Shown here in pieces: positions 45,201 to 56,911 of a stretch of 64,000 bases of DNA. The stretch spans positions 99,458,107-99,522,106 of the forward strand of contig OY821517.1 in NCBI GenBank assembly GCA_963682025.1. The letters run 5' to 3'. The translations under genes were made by a program, and so were the position numbers. The first letter of the stretch is position 1. The number at the start of each line of letters is the position of its first letter. This stretch comes from Cordilura impudica. Taxonomy: Eukaryota; Arthropoda; Insecta; Diptera; Scathophagidae. The notes beneath the pieces were generated by a model. It was not told the DNA's origin. It saw nothing but the letters and a program-made list of their open reading frames with translations, and did no database searches.

Positions 45201-45499
45201 TAAGTAGATATAAAGAACCCAAAAATATTTGAATATTTCTGTTTCTCCAAAAAAAAAACTGCTTAACTGTATTTTAATTTGAAAAAAAAATTTTCTCTTA
45301 TTTCTCATTTTGTAAAATCGCGGTTTTTTAAATTTTCTTTGCTTAATTTTTCGGAACTGGATCCTGAATTAATGAAACTTAATGATTTTAAATATATACA
45401 TTATCATTCGTTTGAGTATAATCATGTCGGTGTATGTTTTAGGATATCTTACTGGAATTGCAAGGATGTTGTTTTTAATTGAATTCAGCCTACCTAGTT

Positions 45500-46690
45500 C
45501 TACTAGAAAAAGATATATTACACGGATAGGCTCTGCAAAAAAATTTAAATTGTTGAATAAGGCGTTTGACACAGTTGATCATCAAACTCTCTGTATGAAA
45601 TTAAGACGTTTCTTTAATTTTTCCTCAACACCAACGCTTTTAATTTCCTCTTATCTCACAAATCGCACACAATCCGTATACGTAAATAGCAACTCATCTG
45701 AACCTTTACAACTTATAAAAGGTGTACCGCAAGGATCTGTATTAGGGCCACTTTTGTTCTCAATCTATATCAATGATTTACCAGATTATCTTTCTCATTG
45801 TAAAATACACATGTACGCTGATGATGTACAACTCTTTCTGAGCATCCCAATCGAGTCAATAGATGAAAATATAGACAAAATTAACTATGACCTTTGTCAA
45901 TTGTACAGATGGTTTATGCATTAATTCTAGCAAGTCAAAATGTCTGCTAATACGCAAACGAAATGCAAATCCAGAGTTTGGGAATGAAATAGTTATCAAC
46001 GGCGATAGAATTGACTTTGTTACAAAAACAAAAAATCTTGGAGTAACTTTTAATAACACTCTAACTTAGTCGAACCACATAAATACGACTGCTGTTCAAA
46101 CTTACATGAAGTTCAGAACTCTATGGCACACTCAATCTTTCACTCCCTTAAATATAAGAATACTTCTAGCCAAAACGTATTTAATTCCCGGTATTTTATA
46201 CGGGTGTGAACTTTTTGCAAGCTGTGATTCATTTAGTAAAGGCAAACTTAATGTTTTATATAACAGCATAATTAGATATGTTTTTAGACTAAGAAGGTCT
46301 GCCGGAACTTCTTCCTTCACGAATAAGCTTTTCGGCGTATCATTTGAAAATTAGCGTTCAGCGGAAGGATAAAACTAATTATCTGTCAAATCAGACATGA
46401 GCTAAGTGTTACCCACCGTTAGGCTTTGGTCATCGTCCAATTGTGGCTGTGGTGTTACCATTCACGAAATAAGCACTAGTTGAAAAAAAAAACGTTAGAT
46501 GGCGGACCCTTTATTATTTTCTTGGTTATTGTTTACCATTTTTTCTTAAATATTTTCTGTATTAAAAATGTATGTATTTTGTAAAGCCAAATTATAACTA
46601 ACAATTCTCATGCCTTAGCATTATTATTCCTGTACTGTAATTATAAGATTTGTTCTTGTTGTACAGGAAAGCAAATAAATAAAAATAATG
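45500..46690 (+). mobile_element. 5'-truncated LINE (Jockey/CR1 type), decayed
   Basis: The frame enters at LNKAFDTVDHQTL (motif A), then KGVPQGSVLGPLLFSIYIND (motif B) and HMYADDVQLFL (motif C, catalytic Asp pair). A frameshift near 45910 leads to INSSKSKCLLIRK. After a stop near 46070 the thumb region TYLIPGILYGCELF and FRLRRSAGTSSF remain. A mariner end (46359-46513) interrupts it. The 3' region ends in an AAATAAATAAAAATAA tail near 46672-46690. Everything upstream of motif A is gone. Confidence 0.8.
46359..46513 (-). mobile_element. Solo 5' end of a DD41D mariner
   Basis: The minus strand starts AAGGGTCCGCCATCTAACG and matches the 5' end of 37954-39241 through TTTTATCCTTCCGCTGAACG, just before that element's ATG. 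It contains an extra 46-nt block bounded by GTAACAC repeats. No transposase sequence or second terminus remains. Confidence 0.8.
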
Positions 46691-47260
46691 TAAAATTTAA
46701 ATCCATATTTTATTAAAACAAAGCAGATGACAGAATATAAAAAGGGAAAGAAGTTGCCGAATGAGATACAATACATTAACTGTTGGGCGGAAACAAAATA
46801 TTATTCTCAGATTGTGAAGAGTTTAATCGAATACATTACCCCCCTTATTGGAATCTAAACGTATAATTAAAAAAATCTATTTAATTTAACCAGAAATCTA
46901 TTGAACATAATTGCAACTGGTTGTTATTTAATAAGATATTTGGCAAAAACTTTTTTAAAGATTCCAAATTTATTATATACATATATATTTTTTATTTGTA
47001 TAAAAAAATTGCACATCTAGAAAGGAGCAACTTTATAATAGTCGTAAAGTAAAAATGTATTCAGCTCCACCAAAGTGATGCACTGATTAAATGCCACAGT
47101 CGATCATTGCTTGGAAATATTTAAATACCTAGCACGTTTCCTTCTCCGGTTTGTAGCGTTGAATAATATTTGCATCGTACTAATACAATTACATGTGCTA
47201 AAAACTAAACAGTCTTTCGGTACATTCGTCGTTGTTTTTGACGTTGGAGTTCTCCTGACG
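46691..47260. other. TMEM60 downstream region
   Basis: AT-rich DNA lying 3' of the minus-strand TMEM60 gene. No other feature recognised. Confidence 0.4.
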
Positions 47261-47653
47261 TCACCACGATTCGATATTATTAAGACGACCAAAAACATAA
47301 ACTATAGATGCTGACAAAAGAATCCATATTGGTATCATGGTCACAAATATTGATATTTCTAATTCCGGATATTCCAGCGTCAAGCATATCATTAACTGAG
47401 AAGCAATTTTCAGCAGAACTCCTCCAATGTACCATTGATAATAGGTTAAGAGTTCCTTTAATCGTTTAAGATTCCGCCACTTGCGTATAATTTTGATGAT
47501 GACGTATATGATGAGAATGCCATCAAATACCCATAATGGTATGAAAACCAGAAACCAATTCCAATGTGTTCGTGGGTCCAGGCGAAGACAAAGTAATATT
47601 AAAAAAACCAAAACAATAAACCACGTAAATAAAGCTCTATGCGCTAGAGTCAT
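47261..47653 (-). CDS. TMEM60: Transmembrane protein 60 homologue
   Basis: A 130-codon single exon begins MTLAHRALFTWFIVLVFLIL in a GACGAAATG context. The protein has four predicted membrane helices, roughly residues 8-25, 33-56, 73-92 and 100-122. The signature RTHWNWFLVFIPLWVFDGIL closely fits the WNWFLIFIPxWIFD block that I know from vertebrate TMEM60, and the total length (about 130) is that of the family. It belongs to the TMEM185/TMEM60 group of integral membrane proteins, whose molecular role is unknown. The basic loop KIIRKWRNLKRLK separates the helix pairs. The frame is intact. The gene lies between PRCC and effete, transcribed away from effete. Confidence 0.87.
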   Translation of the reverse strand: MTLAHRALFTWFIVLVFLILLCLRLDPRTHWNWFLVFIPLWVFDGILIIYVIIKIIRKWRNLKRLKELLTYYQWYIGGVLLKIASQLMICLTLEYPELEISIFVTMIPIWILLSASIVYVFGRLNNIESW

Positions 47654-47958
47654 TTCGTCTACTAGAAATGTTTATGAATGTTTTTGGTAGTGTTTTGATG
47701 ATTCCAGTTTTTTAAAGTATTCAATCATGTTTCACTACATATAATATATATATATATAAACACATTTAGAAGACTTCACGTTTTTCGTACCGAATTGATT
47801 CATTTAAATTTGGCTCTTAACTCGAAAATTCTATTGTTTGATGAATTAAACTTTGCAATCAAATTAATACAAATAATTATTAATTTATAATTTCGAATTG
47901 ATTATTTTTGAACTCTGCTTAAGTGAAACATCTGATTTTTTTAATGATGGAAAAAAGT

Positions 47959-47966
47959 TATCGATA
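47959..47966. promoter_or_regulatory. DRE-like element TATCGATA
   Basis: An exact TATCGATA octamer (DREF binding consensus in Drosophila) lies 306 bases upstream of the TMEM60 start codon, within plausible promoter range. The transcription start is not known. Confidence 0.4.
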
Positions 47967-48319
47967 AAGTTCTTGGTACACTCAAAACAAAAATCAAACA
48001 ACATAATGTTATTTTCTCAATTTTAATCCTACAAAGGAGAGAAAATTAGATGTAAAAATAGCTATGCCAAAAAAAAAAAAAAAAAGGATTTGCTGTTTTA
48101 TTGCAGTAGTACTAAAAAGTTTATGATTTCGATTTTTTTTAAATCCATTTGACTCTTTAAATGAAGTAAATTAATTTGGGGTAGGCTCTTAGGTATAAAA
48201 ATAATTTTGGGATTTGGTCCAATAATGGTTTGACATATTAATTTTTGAAAAAAAAAATATGAATTTTTTCCATCATATAATAGCGAATAATGAATAAACG
48301 CACATAAACCTAAATTAAT

Positions 48320-48878
48320 TAACCCCCCAATCTCACATCACACTGAAATTGTAAAATCGTTGTGTACGTATTATCAACGAAAAATTGTTCGAATTAGTCG
48401 AATCCATCGCCTTTAAATTTTATGCTCACACATCTGACTGCAATCTCATTTTTAAAATGTTGTCGAAGCGTAAACTTGAAAAAATTTGTATACTTCTCTC
48501 TCTTATTTTATTTTAAGTAAAGTTACCGAGTTTATTATACAGGCACATGTTTGAGGAAAAATGTTTACATTTATTATTAGTTAATAATATTTATGCTCTA
48601 TAATTAACAAACTTGCGTTTTTGTATGCGAATTTCAAAAAATAAATCATTATAATAGATTTAACAAGTTAAAACTTTAATTACAATTTTACAGAATCCAG
48701 TAAATTTGCATTAAATTTATAACAGGGTAACATTAATCATCGTTAGTGTCTGCCACTACTCGCATGAAAAATTTGGTGCCATTAGTGTGACCACTGCGGA
48801 AAATGTGTGTGTATTAGTAAAAAAATGTGAGTGTATTGAGTTTTTCGAACTTGCAGTGTGATGTGAGATTGGTAGGTA
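48320..48878. mobile_element. Non-autonomous DNA element, family M3, copy B
   Basis: An inverted full-length counterpart of 20556-21136: same ATCTCACATCACACTG ends, same interior order, small substitutions only. The Motif-1 site is conserved as TAGTGTGACCA at 48783-48793. It lies between TMEM60 and effete. Confidence 0.85.
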
Positions 48879-49684
48879 AGATTTAAAATGGAAATTATCG
48901 TATGCATATATATACCCCAAAAAAAACTTTTAATTTATTTGTAAACGGACTATTTTTTTTACATGTTATTTACATTGAAAATAATCTTCTGATTTTTATA
49001 GTTGAAAAGTTATAATAACATGTTTTGCAATTAATTTGAAAAAATTTTGAAGTAACAACGTAAGGTTGAAAGATATTTTGATGATGCAATGGTTTTTTGT
49101 GTGTTGTAGATTACACAGTGTCCCGACTAGATATAATTCATAACAATGTTCATGGCAATGTCATACCTTTTGCTCATGTCATACCATAAAATGAATTGTA
49201 GATACGTTGCTATAAGATTCTGTCATGTATTTCAAGTTTCATAAGTAGTTTCAATTTGCTATCGATCTGAATAAGATAAAACACGTATAAGTTTTTTGCT
49301 TTGTGGTCCTAGCGTTGCTACTCCATGTGCAATTAGGTTAAATGTACTTTCTGCACGTGTTTTTTAGTTCACATATTAAATAGCTCACCCTAACCTCCCA
49401 TCCGAAGGCAATGGTTGTATATGGGAGCTGCATCACCACATAAAAACTTAAACACCCACAAAATGACAACGTAGACCTAATGTATCAAGTCTTTTTTTTA
49501 TACATTCCACATTGTGGAATTGACACAACATTGTATGTGTCAGAAGAAGTTTAATAAGTTTATGTACATACAAATGGCGCAATAGAATTAAATAAATAAA
49601 TACATAAATTGAAAAAATATAAGTGTTCAGCATTCTGTGCAAGCCCACATCTTTATTATTTATGTTTCATAGCCATTTTGTAAA
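48879..49684. other. No gene recognised
   Basis: AT-rich intergenic DNA, with no supportable exon or repeat. Confidence 0.4.
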
Positions 49685-49882
49685 ATGAAATGGCTAAACC
49701 CAATTTTTCCACTTCGTATTTCTACGGCAAGGAGCTGCTTTGATAACATTACCATGAAATATAAATTATTGAGAGGAGTCAAATCCGTTACACAAAACGG
49801 TATGGGTAAAGTAGATGAATTGAAAAAAAATCAAAATTATGAGGTTATTGAATTTTCGTTTAAATTTCAACAACTTGTATAA
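49685..49882 (+). CDS. Hypothetical small protein
   Basis: A 65-codon frame starts MKWLNPIFPLRISTARSCFD, a basic, hydroxylated N-terminus that could be a mitochondrial presequence. It ends FKFQQLV. Codon use looks more coding-like than the surrounding AT-rich frames. No homologue is recognised and no splice partner is evident, so it may be a chance frame. Confidence 0.2.
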   Translation: MKWLNPIFPLRISTARSCFDNITMKYKLLRGVKSVTQNGMGKVDELKKNQNYEVIEFSFKFQQLV

Positions 49883-51119
49883 TTATGGTATTAGTAAATT
49901 ATCTTAAATCTAAAAAAGCCAACTCGTTTTAACCCATCTGGCAACATTTATAATAATCCAATAATAGTTCGCATTAATTGCCATTTGATTAAAAGGGACA
50001 ACAATATTTCGCAAATACAAAATCAGAGGTGTATTAAAATATTTAAGCGATTCTACAAATTATATGTAATTAGATTTAAAATTAAGTGGTAGAAAACAGT
50101 ATTTTATCTTAATAAACAAAAACTTAATAATTAAACATTTTAACATATATATACATATATATATATATTACATAATTGAATTTTTAAAGGCTCTTAAATT
50201 TGCCGTTAAATTATAAAGCCATAAAAAAAAGTTTTAAGGCGAAAATAAAACATCTGTTAATTGATGTGAATAGTTGTCTTAAGCAAATATCCGACTCAAA
50301 ACAGTGGGCGGATAGTAATTGATAAATATTTTAAAACTTATTCCTTTTGAGCCAAAAGGATTAGGAAAAAATTGCAATTTTTTATTAAAACAAACTTTTT
50401 ATTTAGGCGAATTGGTAAAAAAAAAAAAAGTAATAGAAAAACTCAATGTTGTGACAAATTAAACAAACGAAAAAACCAATTGTCATTTATGTGCTAAGAA
50501 GCGAGCAACGCGCGCACTGGTACTATTGTTGTCTCTTTCTCAAGTTGGAAGAAGAAGAAAACGGAAAGAGCTTCTTTCAGTATAGTGTGTCGCTTTTGAT
50601 ATATACCCGCTTAATTGCTGAGAAGATTAGTGTACAGTATAGTCATTTCTTTCTTTTATTTTTGCAAATTCGTGAAAAAGTTTAGTTTCGGTCGTCGTTT
50701 TTTGCCGATAAAATCTTTTTGTATGTTCGTTCGTGGATACACGGCAGTCGTCAAAATCAAGTGCGATTTGTGGTGCAAAGAATTGTGAATTCGTCGTGAC
50801 TACATCGAATTCTTTTTGCCAAAAATCTGAAAGAAAACTTCTTTTTTTTCTAACGTTTCGTTTTATTAATTTTTTTGATAACATCAAGTTGATTGTTGAA
50901 AATAAAATTTGAATTTTTTCTTTCTTTCATCTGCACACGATTATATTGTTTGGTGAGCTCTTTGTGCTACACATACAAAAAAAAAAAAAATTAGTGAGGA
51001 GCGGCGGCTGGCTTCAGACCCCATCAGAAATTGAAAAATTCAATTGAACAAAAAGAAAAAAATAAGAAAAATCACACATACAGCAAATAAATAATTTGTA
51101 AATCAAATTTTAACATAAA
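49883..51119 (+). other. effete upstream region and 5' UTR
   Basis: The interval upstream of the effete ATG becomes less AT-rich between about 50490 and 51030 (GCGAGCAACGCGCGCACTGG at 50500), as expected for a promoter and leader. It contains a TA microsatellite at 50140-50170. The exact start site cannot be fixed from the sequence. Confidence 0.4.
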
Positions 51120-51143
51120 ATGGCGTTAAAAAGAATTAATAAG
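51120..51143 (+). CDS. eff: effete/UbcD1 E2 ubiquitin-conjugating enzyme, exon 1
   Basis: Eight codons, MALKRINK, preceded by AACATAAA and followed directly by the splice donor GTATAG at 51144. MALKRINK is the invariant N-terminus of the UBE2D (UbcH5) family. The next residues of the family, [10 protein letters not shown], are found in frame at 59924. The product is a cytoplasmic/nuclear E2 that takes ubiquitin from E1 and works with many RING E3s in protein turnover. The exon is in phase 0. Its intron (51144-59923, 8780 bases) is full of mobile elements. Confidence 0.9.
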
Positions 51144-51743
51144 GTATAGTATTTTGCAAACGAAGAAGTGGGGAAAACCCATTGGAAAAGAGATAAATTA
51201 ATAAAATGCAAAAAAAGTTTTAAAAAATGTGCAAAAGAAAAGAAATTTATGCAAGAAATGTGAAACGTCTCGGAAAGTGAAAAAAAAAATCAAACGAATT
51301 AAAAATGACGGGGAAAAATTGATCGAATATAAAAAATGGGCGACCAACGAAGAGAGCCCAACCGATGGTGCAGAGCTCTGCAAGAGAATTATTATTCTCA
51401 TTAAAATTATTCTCCAACATACACACTCATATGAAAGCACCAGGGGTGATAAAAGTACTTTTTTGAGTATATTTTGCGAACTAAAAATAAAAACTTGCTA
51501 CCAGTGCGAATTATTAATATGAACATATTTGCTCTTTTATAACTATTATTGTCTATTTTCGAAATCAAAAATAACTACAAAGTTCGATGTAATTATATAT
51601 TGAAAAGAGATTCGATGCTTTTATTGTGGTTTTATTTATATTATTACCAAACCTTGAGTACTAAGAACCCAATAGCACGGATTTGTAAAATGGGATATTT
51701 TATTATAGATTCCTTGAAGTATGTTCATATCAATTTAATCTTG

Positions 51744-52252
51744 ATAAAGGTGTGTTTACACTATGTGTATTTTCCATATGTAAATTCAGTTTTACGATCC
51801 ATACGTAATTCCGTGTGTGTGTCAAAATTAGCGCTTTACATACGATTCATAATTTTTGCGTTCAAACGTACATATGTATTTCCGTATGACATAACCTCTA
51901 AATGTAAACAACAGCTGATTTAATTTGCGAATTTAGAAAAATTTATTATTAAAAATAAAGTTATATGTTATATATATTTTTTAATTGTTAATTAATATTA
52001 AACAATTTATTTTTCTTTCAATATTAATGTTTATAATTTACTCTTTTTTTCTTTCGCCACAAGCAGTGTTGTATTTTCATATGTTTGTCTTGCCAAAATA
52101 GAACCTGCTCTAATCGAAAAATTTACACATATCTTGCAAAATGTGTTGTACATAAACAATGTTTGAAAGGGTTCACACTATGTACAAATTACACGTGCTA
52201 AAAAAAACTAAGAAAAACACAAGCAAAACACGTAGTGTGAACGCAGCTTAAG
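51744..52252. mobile_element. Probable hAT-type MITE in effete intron 1
   Basis: The left end AAGGTGTGTTTACACTATGT and the inverted right end AAGCTGCGTTCACACTACGT agree at most positions, and both continue into GTGTxTTTT. The 0.5-kb interior is non-coding. Related GTTCACACTATGT also occurs internally at 52170. No clean 8-bp duplication was found. Confidence 0.5.
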
Positions 52253-54842
52253 ACTTAATTAGTCAATTATCTGCACCTCCCTGCTGAAGAAAGGTCAATA
52301 GCGTTCTTCATATATGTATTTATAATTGGCTTCATCATGGTACATCACACCTTTTTCATTATTAAAATGGTTCAATGAAATTTAAAAAAGAAATGATTGT
52401 CATAACTAAAGCAAGTTTATTTTATATATAGTAATCAGATGATAAATTTAAAAATTTTTTTTGTTTGCTTTTGAGCTGTAATTTTTTTTTTTATTTTATT
52501 CTGTTTGCTTTTGAGCTGTAAAATTGTTTTTTTTTTCAAACTTTGTTTATTTTCTTATTGCGAAATAAACAATATTCTTGAAACAGGACCGAATTGAAAT
52601 GAGTAATACAGTTTTGAGATTATTTAACATTTGATAAAGGCATGTGTAATAATGTGAAAAACGCTTTTTAATTTATGTATTTTCAAAAATAAAAAAAAAA
52701 AAAAAATTTAAAGGAATTTTAAAATGAAAGAATAAAATAAAAAAAAAAACAATTTTTGGGTTCTAAAAAAGTATATTAAAATTGTACAAACTTCATGAAA
52801 TTCCTTGTGTCATCTCCGCAACAGTACCCTAATGAATAGTACAGGAAGTGTATAAAAAAAAAATAGATATTTAAGGAGCTATCAGTTATGATGAACATAA
52901 AAATAATGAAATTTTAATATTGCGTATGGATCAAAAAGTAAATTTTGTGTGTTTTTATAGAAAAGGCCGATTAGATTTGGATCTTTTCCAAACCACAAGT
53001 CTGTTAATTTTTATTATAAGACGAACAAGATGTAAGGGATGAGTAGGTTATATGAAGTTTACACTGGTTATAATGATCCGTATAGCCCTCACTTCCTGTC
53101 TTTGATGAGAGAATGTATTGACTAGCCGGTTCGGACAATTATTCCTATAAAAAAACTATAAAATCTCAAATTTAAAATTTCTACGAGGTGTAATCCAATT
53201 TGTTATGTAGTATACACAGCAATTATAGCTATCTGTCGTATAAGGCTCCCCATTATTTTTTTCGGTTCTTTTATAGAACTACTGTGTTGCTATCAGCAGC
53301 AAAATGAATCAAAAACAAATGTGAATACAAAACACTCCAGTGTACAAAAAAAAAAAAAAAAAACGACAAAACTAACCTCAAATAGTATTCCACATTTTAA
53401 TACAATACAATTATATTACGTATATTTAAACAATTTTTGTTAATTATAGAAAATCCCTAAATAATTAACTAAACATCTAATCTCCCATCAATAATAAAAC
53501 CTTCTAGAATAAAGTTCAATAAGTGATGCTAATATACATATTTGTGTTTTCTCTTAAAGCATGATTTTTTATAATTGCAAATGAAGAGTGTTTATTAAGA
53601 TATTGGGAAATAGTTGTTTAAAAAGTGTTTTTTTTATACCGATTTTCTTTTTCTTATAATATTTTTGTAAGCGAAATTCTACATTTTTTTTACGAATTTT
53701 GTAAAAAGGTTATAAAATTTCACGATTTTTAATTTAAACAAATTATCATCACTGACGAACCAGTAGAGTAAAGTAGTAGCGAAACAAAGCAAAACAACTA
53801 AAAGGAAGCGAAGCAAAAAGTCATTACCAGAGACGTTAACGTTTTCTTTGCTTGTTTTCTTCCATGTTTGAGTTCTTATTTTCATATGAAGCACAAACTT
53901 TCCATTTCTTTTTATCAAATGCTATAAAAGCTGCGTTGAAATTGATGTTATAATGCTGTCTCCCTCCCATAGCAAACCACACGGTCACACAACCATGAGC
54001 AAAGTGACAGACGAAAACACTCGCTCATATTTGTAGCTGATTTTACGCCCTTGTTTATTTTAGTAAAGCCGGCTTAATTCTAATTGGAATATTATTTGTT
54101 TCTTATTCGTTAATGAAATTATAAATATATTTATTGAACTAATTTATTTTATTATGTATTTAGTTTTATTTTTTAATTTTTTTCAAATTAAATTTTTAAT
54201 GTGTTGGTTGATGGCTCTCTGCGTACATTGACATTACTTTTGTATCTTATATCTCAGAGTTGTTTTTATCTTCACCTTTGCAATTGATTTTGTTCAGAGT
54301 TTTTAGAAATAAATGAGTAATTGTTATTTCGATTATATTATATTTTTTACATTGTATTCAGTCATATCAAATGCATATGTTCAGCCTACTGAACTTTAAA
54401 TTATATAAAAAGATTTGGATTTTTTAGTCAGGGTTAATAGTTATTAGTTGTATAATTAAACAGTCTAACGGAGTAAATATAATAGTTGAAAAAATAACAT
54501 AATTGTGTTTAAAATATATGTAGGTCAGTCAGAACTAAAGAAGTATGAACTCATTAAATAAATTTAAAAATTAAATTTTAAATTGAGATACATATGTATA
54601 TGTATGTATGTAGGTATGTTGACTTGAAATTTTAATCATGCGAATTTTCAATGGGGAATTTTTTGTACGAAAAAGCTAAGGTACCTTAAAATAATCATTT
54701 ACAAAATTGGAGGGTAATGTGTGGTCCTTTGCTCTCAATAATCATATTGTTGTAGTTCTGGAGCATAAACAGATTTTGCTGCCAATTTAAATCCCATTTC
54801 ATATTTGGTTTCTATTTGAATTTCACAACAAACATGAAAAAG
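52253..54842. other. effete intron 1 DNA without recognised features
   Basis: AT-rich sequence with A/T homopolymers. TTTGCTTTTGAGCTGTAA is repeated directly at about 52464 and 52503. No exon is seen. Confidence 0.4.
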
Positions 54843-55479
54843 CAGGGACGGAAAGTAATTGTTATTGTTTTCTTTCGGAAGAAAAGGTTACGTTAAAATT
54901 CGCTTTATGTATCTTAGGGAATTTTTAACCATTGATATAAATAGTATTTTGGTCACCGTAATTAATGAGAAAAAAGAAATAATTTTTTTGGTTATGAATA
55001 ACTATTATAACAGCCAAGAAAAATTTTTTTTTGGTTACCAATATCCATTATTGAAAGTAATTTTATTTTTTGGTTATCGATACCCGGATATGTATTGTAT
55101 TTTTTATGTAATGGATATAATAAATATCTTTGGTAAAGTATACAAAACGGGCAGTTTTGTAAGAAATGTTTATTAATTTTATAAATAAAATATTATTTAA
55201 TTGAAACGTTGATTAAAAATTAAACTTTAAGTAGTTTAATTAAATTAGTTCAATAATTAAGCTACAAACATTAAGCTACAAACAATTAAGCTATAACCAA
55301 AAAATAAGATTACTTTCAAAAATGGTTATTGGTAACCAAAAATTTTTTTGGTTATTCTAATAGTCATAACCAAACAATATTTCTCACCATATTGGTTACG
55401 ATTACATTTATTTAAATTCTTCAGTGTTAATGGTTAATAATACCTTTTCGACATTTATCTTATAACTACTACGTCCCTG
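54843..55479. mobile_element. Non-autonomous hAT element in effete intron 1
   Basis: Ends CAGGGACGGAAAG and (inverted right end) CAGGGACGTAGTAG are flanked by an 8-bp duplication with one mismatch, TGAAAAAG at 54835-54842 and TGAGAAAG at 55480-55487. The interior carries many GGTTACC/GGTTATT motifs, concentrated toward both ends. The long frame at 54859-55176 arises from these repeats and is not a gene. Confidence 0.8.
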
Positions 55480-55684
55480 TGAGAAAGTAATATTATATCG
55501 ATACCAACATTATAGCCACCATACACCATGGTACATCATCAAGTTAATAACTGAAGTAAAATATGTTTTTTATTATGTTGCCTAAAGACCAGTATTTAAT
55601 GATTTTTGGTAAAGCTTACTTGGTCACCTTTTTAAATAATTAAAACAAATTCTTTTTGTTTTTTCCCTTTTTGTTGCGCAACGT

Positions 55685-55732
55685 TTCGACACTGGATTTG
55701 TGTCCTCTTCGGGCGACTTATATTACTTCTAA
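55685..55732 (-). ncRNA. Hammerhead-like motif, degenerate core
   Basis: The minus strand reads CCCGAAGA, then a perfect GACAC-loop-GTGTC stem II, then GAAACG and TTGCGC. The layout is that of a hammerhead, but the CTGATGA box has two changes (CCGAAGA), so it is expected to be inactive. Confidence 0.35.
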
Positions 55733-56087
55733 TTTTAAGCGTCAATATATTATTTATTCATCTTTTTGGTTTGTTTTTTAAAATGATATATGTGTTACTT
55801 ATGTTGTCACTATCTTCCTTTTTAATAACCGTCTTTTCTGTTTTTCTTAATGTGCAAACTTTCCAGTGTCGGTCTTTTGTTTTTTGTTGAACTGTTTAAT
55901 TTCTGTTAAAAAAACTAAATACAATATAATTTCATAAGATAAACCTCACTTTTATTTCCCGTCAATTCTTAATTTTACAATGCTCATTATTGTGTTTAAA
56001 CAAAGTTTTCTTTGTTTTAACATTCTAAGCATGATTATTGTTAAAATAACATACCATGACTACTTCAAACTTCAAGTTATGTTTGTA

Positions 56088-56909
56088 CGAGGGCTGATCA
56101 ATAAGTCCGTGACTTTTAGAATGAAACACAGTTATTTTTGCAAAAAAAAAAATAGTTTTCAACATAATCTCCTTTTAGCTCAATAGACTTAGTCCAACGT
56201 TTCTCCAATTTTTGCATCCCTTCCAAAAAATAAGATTTTTGGAGGTCCATAAAACAGGCATTTTTGATCAATAATTTCATCTTTGGAGCTTAATCTCTTT
56301 CCACCGAGTCATTTCTTTAGGTTTGGAAATAGGAAATAGTCACTGGGGGCTAAATCCGGCGGATGAGGTACCAATTCGTAGCCCAATTCATGGAATTTTC
56401 AGCTTTCTTAAACCCAACTGATCATTTAAAATCGAAACCACACCGCAGTGTGAAATGTCTATGACATCAACAATCTCACGCACTTTTACTCTTCGATCGG
56501 CCAACACCATATCGTGGATTTTTTCGTCATTTTCGGGTGTATTGCCGTCCAGAACGTTCAGCGTCATTGGTATTTCTGCGACCACAACGAAAGTCAGTAA
56601 ACTACTTTTTTTCCATTGAAATCGATGGTGCAGAGTCCCCACAATATTTAACAAGCTTTTCCCTGGTTTGATTACAGTTTTTTTTCACAAAAAATAATGA
56701 TTAATGAGCACTCCAAATTCACTTTTTTTCTATAAAAAAAAACACGAGGTTGTATGTTTTGAATAGCTGTTAAACGCAAGGTAAATGTCGGAAATTGCTC
56801 AAAATTTTACAGTAGTCTATTAACAGGTGGTACTTGATGGGAGCGGTGTTGCATTTCATATAACTACGAGGGAATTTCGAAAAGTCACGGACTTATTGAT
56901 CCACCCTCG
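56088..56909 (-). mobile_element. mariner, internally deleted
   Basis: Termini CGAGGGCTGATCAATAAGTC and (inverted right end) CGAGGGTGGATCAATAAGTC are flanked by TA at 56086-56087 and 56910-56911. The minus strand encodes the N-terminal linker and second helix-turn-helix (ENDEKIHDMVLADRRVKVRE, then VVSILNDQLG). It jumps near 56390 directly to C-terminal sequence (FLFPNLKK-like, then GRDAKIGETLD). About 0.45 kb, including the first two catalytic residues, is missing. It lies in effete intron 1. Confidence 0.88.
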
Positions 56910-56911
56910 TA

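Noticed and set aside
50560..50700. effete initiator/DPE pair
   Set aside because: TCATTT and TCAGTA occur, but no DPE or TATA lies at the right distance, so no start site is called.
51229..51923. Frames just after effete exon 1
   Set aside because: They lie in the intron between two well-supported coding exons and have no domain.
54859..55176. 105-codon plus frame in effete intron 1
   Set aside because: It lies inside a non-autonomous hAT element and is built from its GGTTAT/GGTTACC repeats.
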